Source of the DNA: an uncultured Muribaculaceae bacterium
Lineage (GTDB): Bacteria; Bacteroidota; Bacteroidia; Bacteroidales; Muribaculaceae
DNA length: 64,000 nt
Direction of reading: 5' to 3'
Assembly (NCBI GenBank): GCA_910587545.1
Contig: CAJUMI010000001.1
Coordinates: 1 to 64,000, forward strand
Positions 27,970 through 37,900 of the stretch are shown here, piece by piece (the stretch's first letter is position 1; every line of letters starts with the position of its first letter). The position numbers and the translations under genes are program-made. Under the pieces are notes generated by a model. It had not been told where the DNA came from, ran no database searches, and was given only the letters and a program-made list of their open reading frames with translations.

Positions 27970-28968
27970 ATGAATGTGTCTTTGAAAAAAATACAGATCC
28001 TGGCCTCAGCCGTGCTGCTTACGTTGTCGCTGCCGGTGGCAGTCAACGCAGCCAATGGAGTATCGCTCAAGGCGTCGATTGATTCGACGACCGTAGTGCA
28101 GGGATCTAAAGCGGGTTTACGCCTTGAAATACTGAAAAACGGCACTGACGGTCTGATGATTGACGCACCTGAAATCGGTGCCGATTATTATGGCGTCGAG
28201 ATTTCGGATCTAAAAGTCGACACTGTCGATCACGGCAATGGCCGGATTGAACTTGACTACAACTATACAATCCAGGCCTTCGACCCGGGCACGATAACAC
28301 TGCCCCCTTTCAGATATGCAATCGGAAGTGACACCTTCAACACTGAGACAGTCACTCTTAAAGTGCTCGAAGTCGATCTTGACACATTGACTGACATTAA
28401 CCCGATGGAAAGTGTCGTCAGTGTCCCCACCCGATGGTATGACATCATACCCGACTGGTGGGTATGGATATTTGCAGGAATTGCAGCAGTCGGTGTCATC
28501 GCATGCGGCATACTTCTGTTCAGACGCAAGAAAGGTCTTGTATCCCGTCCTGAAAAAATCACGCCGCCCTACGATCTTGCCGTCATGCGTCTCAATAACC
28601 TTCAGGCCAAGAAACTTCCGCAGAGCGGACGCGACAAAGAGTATTATACCGAGCTCACCGATATACTCCGCCAATACCTCGACGGACGTTTCGGCATCAA
28701 CGCCATGGAGATGTCGAGTACACAGATCATCGACACACTGCGTCATAACAAGGAAACACGTCCAGGCTCCGATCTCATGAAACAGATACTCGAAATAGCC
28801 GACTTTGTCAAATTTGCAAAAGTGCGCCCCTTGCCCGACGACAATATCAAGGCATTTAACTCGGCTGTCAAATTTGTCGAGGACTCGAAACCCCTGCCGC
28901 CCGTCGTACCTGAAGAAGACGGCTCCCAACCGGCAAAGGAAGGCTCTAATGATCCAAAATTAAAGTAA
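27970..28968 (+). CDS. BatD-like membrane protein (Bat operon accessory)
   Basis: This 332-residue protein has a signal peptide (to about 28), a periplasmic Ig-like beta region (30-150), one membrane helix (163-184, WWVWIFAGIAAVGVIACG) and a cytosolic helical region (195-310, DILRQYLDGRFGINAMEMSS) that resembles the C-terminal part of DUF4381 and BatD proteins. It lies directly before batA, as in other Bacteroidetes bat operons. Its exact function is unknown. Confidence 0.82.
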   Translation: MNVSLKKIQILASAVLLTLSLPVAVNAANGVSLKASIDSTTVVQGSKAGLRLEILKNGTDGLMIDAPEIGADYYGVEISDLKVDTVDHGNGRIELDYNYTIQAFDPGTITLPPFRYAIGSDTFNTETVTLKVLEVDLDTLTDINPMESVVSVPTRWYDIIPDWWVWIFAGIAAVGVIACGILLFRRKKGLVSRPEKITPPYDLAVMRLNNLQAKKLPQSGRDKEYYTELTDILRQYLDGRFGINAMEMSSTQIIDTLRHNKETRPGSDLMKQILEIADFVKFAKVRPLPDDNIKAFNSAVKFVEDSKPLPPVVPEEDGSQPAKEGSNDPKLK

Positions 28969-28972
28969 AACC

Positions 28973-29959
28973 ATGCAGTTGTCTCAACCTCAATATTTAT
29001 GGCTTTTCTTGATTTATATACCGCTTATTGCGTGGTATATACTCAAGCACCGCAACTCTCACGCGTCCATAGCCCTTTCATCGACCAAAGCATTCGATAA
29101 GATAGGCCGCACGTGGAAGGTATATCTCCGCCACGGCCTATTTCTGCTCCGACTTGCCGCAATCGGATGTCTGATTATCGTCCTCGCCAGGCCTCAACTC
29201 AAAGACAGCTGGCACACAAGCTCGACCGAAGGCACCGACATCGTCATCGCTCTTGACGTCTCGACAAGTATGCTTGCCCGCGATTTTCAACCTGATCGAC
29301 TTGAAGCCGCCAAACGTGTCGCCGCCAAATTCATAAACGGCCGCGAGTCCGATAACATCGGTCTCGTAGTATTTGCCGGCGAGAGCCTTACAGGTGTGCC
29401 TATGACAGTCGACCGCAGCCAGTTGCTCAGCTACATAAACGGTGTCAGCACTGACATGATCGAGGACGGCACAGCCATTGGCGACGGTATCGCCACTTCA
29501 CTCAACCGCCTAAAAGAAGGCAAGGCCAAAAGCAAGAGTATCATACTTCTCACTGACGGCTCAAACAACACAGGCGTTGCCACGCCCCAGATGGCAGCCG
29601 AAGTCGCCAAGGAAATGGGTGTCAAGATCTACGCTGTCGGCATCGGTACAAACGGCATGGCTGATTTCCCGCGTCCCGACATGCTGGGACGCATCGAGTA
29701 TGTCAAACTCCCGGTTGTGATCGACGAGGCTACATTGCAGAACATCGCGCAGAGCACTGGAGGAAAATATTTCCGTGCCACCGACAACCGAGTCCTCGAG
29801 GACGTGTTCCATGAAATCGACGCTCTCGAAAAAACGCAGATGGACGTACGTCATTTCTCGCATACAGAGGACAATTACATGCTGTGGGCATGGCTGGCAT
29901 TAGGCTTTTTTGCCCTCGAGATGTTCCTGCGCTACACCGTTCTGCGATCTATTCCATAA
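28973..29959 (+). CDS. batA: Aerotolerance protein BatA (VWA domain)
   Basis: This is a 328-residue inner-membrane protein. Two N-terminal hydrophobic helices (6-23, 55-72) precede a vWA domain with an intact MIDAS DVSTS (Asp95, Ser97, Ser99), and a C-terminal helix (about 303-322) follows. BatA and BatB form the core of the Bat complex, linked to oxidative stress tolerance in Bacteroides fragilis. It is four bases after the BatD-like gene and 32 bases before batB. Confidence 0.93.
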   Translation: MQLSQPQYLWLFLIYIPLIAWYILKHRNSHASIALSSTKAFDKIGRTWKVYLRHGLFLLRLAAIGCLIIVLARPQLKDSWHTSSTEGTDIVIALDVSTSMLARDFQPDRLEAAKRVAAKFINGRESDNIGLVVFAGESLTGVPMTVDRSQLLSYINGVSTDMIEDGTAIGDGIATSLNRLKEGKAKSKSIILLTDGSNNTGVATPQMAAEVAKEMGVKIYAVGIGTNGMADFPRPDMLGRIEYVKLPVVIDEATLQNIAQSTGGKYFRATDNRVLEDVFHEIDALEKTQMDVRHFSHTEDNYMLWAWLALGFFALEMFLRYTVLRSIP

Positions 29960-29991
29960 TATTAACCGAATGAATATAAGCATCTGATAAT

Positions 29992-31032
29992 ATGTTTGAT
30001 TTCGCTTACCCACTCCATCTCTACCTGCTCGGCCTTGTCGTGCTGTTCGCTCTGCTCTACATGTGGGCGAGAGCATCCCGGCTGCGCAAGATCAAGCGTT
30101 TCGGCCGCCCCGACATTGTGGCGAGACTGATGCCTGACGCTTCGCGTTATCAGCCGAGGATCAAGATCGTTCTTGAACTGTTGGCGCTTATCGCGTTGGT
30201 CATTGTAATTGCCCGTCCCCGTGCCGGACAGAAAGAACAGGAGACAAGCGTCAAAGGCATCGAGATCATGATCGCATTCGACATCTCAAACTCTATGCTG
30301 GCGTCTTCGACCGACGACCCTGACGGCATATCACGTCTCGACCGTGCGCGTCTCAATCTCGAGCGTCTTGTCGACAAACTTGAGAATGATAAGGTCGGTA
30401 TGGTCATATTCGCAGGCGAGCCTAAACTCCAACTGCCTCTCACCACAGACTATATCTCTGCGAAAATGTATCTCAATGATCTCTCGCCCGAGTTGATCTC
30501 CTATCAGGGAACATCGCTTGCCGAAGCCATAAAAATGTCGGCCGAAAGTTTTTCGCCGTCAACTGATGTCCATAAGGCAATCATCCTCATTACAGACGCC
30601 GAAGACCACGAAGGTGCGGCTGTCGAAGCCGCCAAGGCTGCCTCAGATGCCGGCATACAGGTCGACGTGATCGGTCTCGGATCAGCGAAAGGCGCTCCAA
30701 TACCGGTGTCTGGCACTTCCGGCGATTTCATGCGTGACGGAGAGGGAAAAGTGGTGCTGACAACCATCAACGAACAACTAGGCAAAGCGATCGCAGAGGC
30801 CGGCGACGGCATCTATGTCAACGGTGCGTCAGGCAATGCCATTTCCCAGCTCACCGACAAACTCGACCAACTTGAGAAATCGGAGTTCAAGCGTGTGAAC
30901 TACAAGGCGAGCGCGGAACAGTTCCCGACATTCGCATGGATCGCACTGATACTCCTTCTCATAGATATATTCGTGCTCGACCGCAAGATCGGCTGGCTCA
31001 AAAACATCAATTTCTTTACCAAAACAAAGTGA
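29992..31032 (+). CDS. batB: Aerotolerance protein BatB (VWA domain)
   Basis: This 346-residue paralogue of BatA has the same plan: membrane helices at 8-25 and 58-75, a vWA domain with MIDAS DISNS (Asp97, Ser99, Ser101), and a C-terminal helix near 312-330. The insertion after the MIDAS (SSTDDPDGIS) distinguishes it from BatA. batC follows after seven bases. Confidence 0.93.
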   Translation: MFDFAYPLHLYLLGLVVLFALLYMWARASRLRKIKRFGRPDIVARLMPDASRYQPRIKIVLELLALIALVIVIARPRAGQKEQETSVKGIEIMIAFDISNSMLASSTDDPDGISRLDRARLNLERLVDKLENDKVGMVIFAGEPKLQLPLTTDYISAKMYLNDLSPELISYQGTSLAEAIKMSAESFSPSTDVHKAIILITDAEDHEGAAVEAAKAASDAGIQVDVIGLGSAKGAPIPVSGTSGDFMRDGEGKVVLTTINEQLGKAIAEAGDGIYVNGASGNAISQLTDKLDQLEKSEFKRVNYKASAEQFPTFAWIALILLLIDIFVLDRKIGWLKNINFFTKTK

Positions 31033-31039
31033 TTGTGTC

Positions 31040-31792
<753 letters not shown>

Positions 31793-31793
31793 A

Positions 31794-33611
31794 ATGAGTA
31801 CACGCAGACTACGTTTAGCTATCTTCATACTGGCAGTCATCACTTCCGTTACCGCCTTCTGCCAGACATCTTTCAAAGTCATTTCACCCGACAATGTAAT
31901 AGCCGGCCGCAATTTCTCTCTGACATTCAGGCTCTCAAACGGCCAGTCCAACGCGCCCAGACCTCCGGAACTTCAAGGTTGCGATCTGCTCTACGGCCCG
32001 TCGGTCTCGACCATGTCAAGCAGCCAGTATATCAACGGACAGATGTCATCATCGACGTCCGTTGACTACACATATATGTATAGAGCGACAACACCCGGCA
32101 AAGTGACAGTTCCCGAAGTAACAGTCAACTCAGGCGGCAAGAACTATACCTCTCACTCCGTCACATTCGAAATTCTTTCTCCTGACAAACCCCAGCAACA
32201 GCAAGGCCAGTCCCAGCAGACCTCGCCCCAGGTGAGTGCAGTCGATCCCTCGACCCATCGTCCCGGACAAGTGTCACCCAACGATCTTTTTGTGCGAGTG
32301 TCATTTTCCAAGGCCCACGCGCTCGAGCAGGAAGCGGTTATGGCTACAATCAAAGTCTACACCAAATACTCTATCACGAGCTTCCTTGTCACTCAGCAGC
32401 CACTTTTCGACGGCTTCCTTTCAGAAGAACTGCCGGTAGATCTCGAGGTCAATCTTGAGAACTATAACGGACAGAATTATAACACCGCAGTGCTCAAACG
32501 ACTGTTGCTCTACCCTCAGAAGTCCGGAAAACTGACTGTCAACTCAGGCAAGTATGACATCACCATCCAACAATTTGAGCTTGTCAACATGGGCTTCTTC
32601 ACCACTCAGCGCCCGATCGAGAGTCAGGTGACGACAGAATCCAACATGGCGACAATCGACGTCACCCCCCTGCCCGAGCCCAAGCCGGCAGGCTTTGACG
32701 GAGCGGTCGGCCGCTTCACCGTGTCGACCGATCTCCAGCCCGAACTTCTGCGCACAAATGAAGCGGCTGTCTACACCTACACCATAAAGGGAACAGGCAA
32801 TATCCGTTATCTCAAACAACCCGACATAAAATTTCCGGCAAGCATAGACCGTTACACTCCCAAAACCGACATTGATGCTAAAATAGTCGGAGCAAATACA
32901 ACCGGCACATATAAGGTTGACTATACAATCGTGCCTCAGGAAGCAGGCAAACTTGAGATCCCCGGTACGCCATTCGTCTACTACGATATCGACAGAAAAG
33001 AATATGTGACTCTCGAAACACGCTCATACGATCTCAACGTAGCAAAAGGTTCGTCGACGTCATCTGTCGTCGAACAACGTGAGATTGACAAGAGCATGAA
33101 TGACATACTCCACATCAAACCCTCGACCGACAAACGACATAAAGAGATAAGTTATATTTTCCATAACGGTTTCTATTGGCTTACATTTGTCCTTGCCATA
33201 GCGATACTCGTCGGCATAGCGGTCATATACCGCCGTCAGCTCAAATTCAACGCTGATGTCAAGGGCCGTAAACATGCCCGCGCCAACCGCGTCGTATCGA
33301 AACGGCTGAAAACGGCCCGATCGTTTATGAACGCCCACGAGAACGACAAATTCTATGCCGAACTCGCCAAAGCAATGTGGGGATACATCAGCGACAAACT
33401 CAGCATCGCTCCTTCACAGCTCCTGCGCGACAATATCGCTTCCCAGCTTGAAAATTACGGTGCGTCGGCTCAGACAACCGAAGAATTACTCTCCGTGCTC
33501 GATGAATGCGAGATGGCCCGCTTTACGCCTCATCACTCCGATCAGGAAGTCGCAAAACTCTACGACGAGGCCGTGGCCGCAATCAAGAACCTCGAAGATG
33601 TCAAAAAATAA
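31794..33611 (+). CDS. batD: Aerotolerance protein BatD
   Basis: This is a 605-residue membrane protein. A signal peptide (1-23, AFCQ) is followed by a long periplasmic part made of repeated Ig-like beta domains (25-440), with a Gln/Ser-rich linker near 135-150. One membrane helix (about 460-478) leads to a cytosolic helical tail. It is the Oxygen_tolerance (BatD) family at normal length. It begins one base after batC, and its stop is 13 bases before batE. Confidence 0.92.
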   Translation: MSTRRLRLAIFILAVITSVTAFCQTSFKVISPDNVIAGRNFSLTFRLSNGQSNAPRPPELQGCDLLYGPSVSTMSSSQYINGQMSSSTSVDYTYMYRATTPGKVTVPEVTVNSGGKNYTSHSVTFEILSPDKPQQQQGQSQQTSPQVSAVDPSTHRPGQVSPNDLFVRVSFSKAHALEQEAVMATIKVYTKYSITSFLVTQQPLFDGFLSEELPVDLEVNLENYNGQNYNTAVLKRLLLYPQKSGKLTVNSGKYDITIQQFELVNMGFFTTQRPIESQVTTESNMATIDVTPLPEPKPAGFDGAVGRFTVSTDLQPELLRTNEAAVYTYTIKGTGNIRYLKQPDIKFPASIDRYTPKTDIDAKIVGANTTGTYKVDYTIVPQEAGKLEIPGTPFVYYDIDRKEYVTLETRSYDLNVAKGSSTSSVVEQREIDKSMNDILHIKPSTDKRHKEISYIFHNGFYWLTFVLAIAILVGIAVIYRRQLKFNADVKGRKHARANRVVSKRLKTARSFMNAHENDKFYAELAKAMWGYISDKLSIAPSQLLRDNIASQLENYGASAQTTEELLSVLDECEMARFTPHHSDQEVAKLYDEAVAAIKNLEDVKK

Positions 33612-33624
33612 AAAATCAACTGTC

Positions 33625-34398
33625 ATGAAATATATATTTGCTTTCTGTCTAACGTTGATCAGCTTGTCGGCCTCGGCGACGTCACTCGCTCTCCGAGCCG
33701 ACTCGGCATACAATCGAGAAGACTACGCTGACGCGATACGTCTTTACAATGAAGCGATAGCCGGCGAAGGGGTGTCGTCCAACCTGTATTATAATCTCGG
33801 CAATGCATACTATCGTGACAATCGTCTCGGCAAAGCCATTCTGAGCTATGAGCGCGCACTCGCGCTCGATCCGTCAAACGAAGAGGCAGCGACAAATCTC
33901 GAATTTGTGAGAACACGCATCGAGGACGTTCCTGAAGACGACAGCAGTTTTCTGAGCAATGTCCACGGCAACATAGTATCCAACATGTCACCTGACGCCT
34001 GGGCATGGACGGCACTTGTCCTTTTCATCATTGTCCTCGGAACTGTGGCGCTCTACATATTCTCTTCAAATGTCACTCTGCGCAAGGTCGGCTTCTTCGG
34101 CGGTATTATTGTGCTCGTGTTCTTTGTCTACTCGCTCGTCATCGCCTATCAGACCGCCAACGCCTTCGGCAAGCATGACAAGGCAGTGGTCATCGTGCCG
34201 ACCACCAATCTGAGCTCTGCTCCACGATCGACGCACAGCGAGAAAGAGAAGATCGTCCCCATCCACGAGGGCACTAAAATCGAGATCATCGATTCTCTTT
34301 CGACTCCCGATGACCCCAATGTCGGCAAGTGGTATGATGTGAAGATCAACAACACAACACGCGCATGGCTCGACGCACAGACTGTCGAACATATCTGA
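33625..34398 (+). CDS. batE: Aerotolerance protein BatE (TPR and SH3-like)
   Basis: The ATG at 33625 is chosen because it starts a good signal peptide (MKYIFAFCLTLISLSASA). The frame is open much further upstream, but that part overlaps batD. The 257-residue protein has TPR repeats (22-95), two membrane helices (125-146, 155-175) and a C-terminal SH3-like domain (185-255, WYDVKINNTTRAWL). It is the last gene of the bat operon. Confidence 0.9.
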   Translation: MKYIFAFCLTLISLSASATSLALRADSAYNREDYADAIRLYNEAIAGEGVSSNLYYNLGNAYYRDNRLGKAILSYERALALDPSNEEAATNLEFVRTRIEDVPEDDSSFLSNVHGNIVSNMSPDAWAWTALVLFIIVLGTVALYIFSSNVTLRKVGFFGGIIVLVFFVYSLVIAYQTANAFGKHDKAVVIVPTTNLSSAPRSTHSEKEKIVPIHEGTKIEIIDSLSTPDDPNVGKWYDVKINNTTRAWLDAQTVEHI

Positions 34399-34441
34399 CT
34401 TTCAGCCCACAAAGCGTTTCGACATCGGATCTTAGACATAA

Positions 34442-34459
34442 ATATGTTAAAGAACATAT
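34442..34459. repeat. Inverted repeat downstream of batE
   Basis: ATATGTT (34442-34448) and AACATAT (34453-34459) form a perfect inverted repeat around AAAG. It is AT-only in character, so it may be an operator or a weak end-of-operon hairpin; T runs follow at 34473-34478 and 34484-34491. Confidence 0.45.
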
Positions 34460-34489
34460 GCTGTCAAACAACTTTTTTGTATATTTTTT

Positions 34490-34520
34490 TTGTTAATATC
34501 GAAAAGATAGTCTAACTTAG
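34490..34520 (+). promoter_or_regulatory. Promoter of the small conserved gene at 34575
   Basis: TTG (34490-34492), 20 bases, then TAACTTAG (34513-34520), one mismatch from TAnnTTTG. The leader is about 50 bases. Confidence 0.5.
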
Positions 34521-34574
34521 AGCTAAATTCTAAAATCATTTTACTGATCGTTTAATCTTTAAATTATAAGCATC

Positions 34575-34835
34575 ATGAGTAAAACAATCACTTTCAACGA
34601 GCTTCGCCGTCTCAAAGACAGCTTGCCCGACGGTTCGATGCACCAGATTGCAGACAAACTCAACACCACAGTCCAGACAGTTCGTAATTACTTTGGTGGC
34701 AGCAACTACGATTTCGGCAAAAATTGTGGTGTGCACATCGAACCGGGTCCCGACGGTGGAATTGTAGTCCTCGACGACGCTACGATATACGACATGGCTG
34801 TCGAAATCCTCAAAGAGCAGGATAAAGAAGCCTGA
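34575..34835 (+). CDS. Small conserved Bacteroidetes protein, possible DNA-binding
   Basis: This 86-residue protein (MSKTITFNELRRLKDSLPDGS) has a region (20-45, HQIADKLNTTVQTVRNYFGG) that reads as a helix-turn-helix. A beta-rich part and an acidic C-terminal helix follow. It is a small protein common in Bacteroidales and often annotated as DNA-binding. I know of no defined function. It has its own promoter and precedes the universal stress protein by 57 bases. Confidence 0.75.
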   Translation: MSKTITFNELRRLKDSLPDGSMHQIADKLNTTVQTVRNYFGGSNYDFGKNCGVHIEPGPDGGIVVLDDATIYDMAVEILKEQDKEA

Positions 34836-34892
34836 CAGGCGTCAACCAATTACATTTCTCATTCCTCCTCTCTCCCTTTTAAACACTCAGAC

Positions 34893-36032
34893 ATGAATCC
34901 GGAGTCCGCGACACGACTGATCACAGTTGCCATACACACCTACGACAAGGCGGTGGCCTTACGCTCTCTTCTCGAAAGCGAGGGGATAAAGGTCACCCTG
35001 CAGAATGTCAATCTTGAGCATCCTACGGTCTCATCAGGCATCCGTGTCAGAATACTGGAAAGCGATCTGCCCCTTGCTCTGCGCATAATCGAAAACCATG
35101 AAATTTTCGTCTCTCCCGAAAACCTGACCGACAAATCCGACACCCATTACATCTTAGTTCCGGTCGATTTCAGCGAATTTTCATCAACCATAATTAAAGT
35201 CGCGGCCGCATTCGCGTCGGTCCACAAAGCCTCCCTCATCCTTCTCCACTCATTTATCGATCCGTATATCAGCGGTGAAGGTCTTCAACTTACGGATTCG
35301 CTGACTTATGACATAATCGATGCCGATGCTCGCCATCAGATCTCAGATTCAGCCAAGAAGTCAATGGATGAATTCGCACGCTGCATACGCGAGAAGATGA
35401 AATCCGGAGAGATCCAGGCCGTCAAGTTCAAGACGGAAGTTATCGAGGGCGTGCCTGAGGACACGATCGGAGCATATGCCAAGGCCCATCCGCCGCTAAT
35501 GACCATCATGGGTACACGCGGGGCTGATCAGAAAGGAAAAGATATGATCGGCAGTGTGGCCGCCGAGGTACTTGATTCGGCAAGGCATCCTGTTCTCTCC
35601 ATACCGCAGCCCGCACCACTCGGGATACACCCGTCAGGCAAAAACATTCTATTTTTCTGCAGCGCCGATCAAGATGATATTCTCGCGATGGACACACTGT
35701 TACGTCTATTCCCCGAGACCAAGGCGTCAGTCACTCTTGTTGTCGTGCCATCGCGGCGCCGTTGGCTATCCAAAGAACGTCCCCAGTCAGCGATAGAAGC
35801 GCTTACAGATTATTTCCGTAAGAATTACGGTAGATTCGAATTCAACATTGTACAGACTGACACCAACCATGCCGTCTATGATGTAACCCAGCTGGAGAGC
35901 CTGCACCGCTACGATCTGATTGTTGTGCCAAATAAAAAGAAACTCAATGTATTGGGCCGCATCTTCCATCCGAGTCTTGCACACCGACTCATATTCAGCG
36001 CAGATATTCCGATGCTTATGCTGCCGGTGTGA
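34893..36032 (+). CDS. Universal stress protein with N-terminal DUF2007-like domain
   Basis: This 379-residue protein has three parts. Residues 9-72 (TVAIHTYDKAVALRSLLESEGI, VRILESDLPLALRII) resemble the small DUF2007 signal-transducing fold. Residues 85-235 form a UspA domain with the ATP-loop-like GTRGADQKGKDMIGSVA, and 245-379 form a second, more diverged Usp domain without the loop. It probably senses a stress signal or nucleotide. It is cytosolic and convergent with ygiQ, with 14 bases between their ends. Confidence 0.85.
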   Translation: MNPESATRLITVAIHTYDKAVALRSLLESEGIKVTLQNVNLEHPTVSSGIRVRILESDLPLALRIIENHEIFVSPENLTDKSDTHYILVPVDFSEFSSTIIKVAAAFASVHKASLILLHSFIDPYISGEGLQLTDSLTYDIIDADARHQISDSAKKSMDEFARCIREKMKSGEIQAVKFKTEVIEGVPEDTIGAYAKAHPPLMTIMGTRGADQKGKDMIGSVAAEVLDSARHPVLSIPQPAPLGIHPSGKNILFFCSADQDDILAMDTLLRLFPETKASVTLVVVPSRRRWLSKERPQSAIEALTDYFRKNYGRFEFNIVQTDTNHAVYDVTQLESLHRYDLIVVPNKKKLNVLGRIFHPSLAHRLIFSADIPMLMLPV

Positions 36033-36046
36033 CTGTAGAACAGTCT

Positions 36047-37900
36047 CTAACGTCCGAATAGCTTTGCAATCAGATCCGGACGGTGCATTTTTCGCAAGCC
36101 ATTCATGATTTCAGGACGATAGGTTTTATCATACCAGAAGAAATAACGCCTCTGCGCGAGTTTTTCGGCTTGCGATTTCGCTGCGAACACACGCTCTCCG
36201 GTATAAGGGTGAAAACCTGTATAATAGATTTCTGTAGCCACAGTCATCGGCGTCGGAGTGAAGTCCTGGATCTGTTCAAGATGGAAATCAAGTTCCTTTG
36301 TCTCGACAGCGAGTTCCGCCATGTCGAGTTCGGTGCATCCGGGATGGCTCGAAATGAAATACGGGATGAGCTGTTGTCTGAGACCGCAGCGACGATTTAC
36401 ATCATCGAACACCGACTTGAACTCCTTGAACAGTCTGAATGACGGTTTTCGCATGATACCGAGCACCGTGTCTGACGTATGCTCCGGTGCCACTTTCAGG
36501 CGTCCGGACACATGCTTGCAGATAAGTTCTTCATTATAACGCACCGATGCACTGTCGACATCCGGATCACCTGTACGCCTCATGCTCAAATCATAGCGAA
36601 CTCCGCTGCCGATAAATGATTTTTTGACTCCGGGCAATGCATCCACCTTTCGGTAAATGTCAAGCAGCGGACGATGATCACCGTCGAGATTGCGGCACGG
36701 TGAAGGATGGAGACACGACGGCCTCAAACAGCGGGCACAGATTGACTTGTCTTTACCTCCCATCGCATACATATTAGCCGACGGACCTCCGAGATCGCTT
36801 ATATAACCCTTGAAATCTGGCATCCGGGTCACTTGTCTGACCTCATGGAGAATCGACCGCTGAGATCGCGAAGCTATAAACTTGCCCTGATGGGCCGAAA
36901 TGGTACAGAAAGCGCAACCGCCGAAACAGCCGCGATGGAGATTGACCGAGTGGCGTATCATTTCGTAAGCCGGAATGCGCTTGCCCTTATATCTCGGATG
37001 CGGCAGACGTGTATACGGCAGATCAAATGCGGCATCGATCTCACCTTGCGTCATGGCCGGATACATTGGGTTTACCTTTACGACCTTGTCACCCGTAACC
37101 TGCCATAGGACAGCACCGCCTGACATCGAATTGCTCTGCTGCTCGATATGCTTGAAATTCTCCGACTGTTTTTTCTTGTCCTTCAGACATTGCTCATAGG
37201 ATGAGAGTATGATATTGTTGTCGTCGGCGTCAGGCATTAAAGACCGGGACAACAGAACTACGGTCTGAGGCACATCGGTCATATCGGCCAAATTCCCGCC
37301 GGCATCAAGGCGGCGGGCGATTTCGATGACGGTTTTCTCTCCCATGCCGTAACTGATCATATCGACCGGAGCATCTACTATAAGCGATGGCCTCAGCCGA
37401 TCCTGCCAGTAGTCATAATGCGACAGACGGCGCAGCGATGCTTCAATGCCACCTGCAATGACCGGCACATCGGGGTAGAGATCTTTCAGAATCTTAGAAT
37501 ATACGACCGACGGATAGTCAGGTCTCATTCCATGACGCCCGCCCGGAGTATATGCATCGTCGCTGCGACGACGACGATTTGCCGTATAGTGATTGACCAT
37601 CGAATCCATAGCACCGGGAGAGATGCCAAAGAACAGCCGAGGAATGCCGAACTTCCTGAAATCACGCAAGTCGTCCTGCCAGTTGGGCTGCGGAACAATC
37701 GCCACTCTGTAGCCGGCGGCCTGTAGCGTACGCCCTATTACAGCCACACCGAAAGAAGGATGATCGACATAGGCGTCACCCGAAAACAAAACTACATCGA
37801 CCTCAGTCCAGCCGAGAGCTTTCATTTCTTTAACCGATGTCGGCAACCAGTCGGCAGGCTTCAGCGACGAATAATCTATTTCTTGCATCTCCAGTTTCAT
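36047..37900 (-). CDS. ygiQ: YgiQ-family radical SAM protein
   Basis: This 617-residue radical SAM protein has the cluster motif Cys325-x3-Cys329-x2-Cys332 (HRGCFGGCAFC). An N-terminal B12-binding-like domain (30-200) and a C-terminal region with clustered Cys (ARCLRPSCLHPSPC) complete the family pattern. The reaction of YgiQ is not established. Its start overlaps the uvrB stop by four bases (ATGA), so it is the second gene of a uvrB-ygiQ unit. Confidence 0.93.
   Translation of the reverse strand: MKLEMQEIDYSSLKPADWLPTSVKEMKALGWTEVDVVLFSGDAYVDHPSFGVAVIGRTLQAAGYRVAIVPQPNWQDDLRDFRKFGIPRLFFGISPGAMDSMVNHYTANRRRRSDDAYTPGGRHGMRPDYPSVVYSKILKDLYPDVPVIAGGIEASLRRLSHYDYWQDRLRPSLIVDAPVDMISYGMGEKTVIEIARRLDAGGNLADMTDVPQTVVLLSRSLMPDADDNNIILSSYEQCLKDKKKQSENFKHIEQQSNSMSGGAVLWQVTGDKVVKVNPMYPAMTQGEIDAAFDLPYTRLPHPRYKGKRIPAYEMIRHSVNLHRGCFGGCAFCTISAHQGKFIASRSQRSILHEVRQVTRMPDFKGYISDLGGPSANMYAMGGKDKSICARCLRPSCLHPSPCRNLDGDHRPLLDIYRKVDALPGVKKSFIGSGVRYDLSMRRTGDPDVDSASVRYNEELICKHVSGRLKVAPEHTSDTVLGIMRKPSFRLFKEFKSVFDDVNRRCGLRQQLIPYFISSHPGCTELDMAELAVETKELDFHLEQIQDFTPTPMTVATEIYYTGFHPYTGERVFAAKSQAEKLAQRRYFFWYDKTYRPEIMNGLRKMHRPDLIAKLFGR

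Noticed and set aside
33355..33624. Longer N-terminus for BatE
   Set aside because: The extra 90 codons overlap batD in another frame and would place the signal peptide in the middle of the protein.
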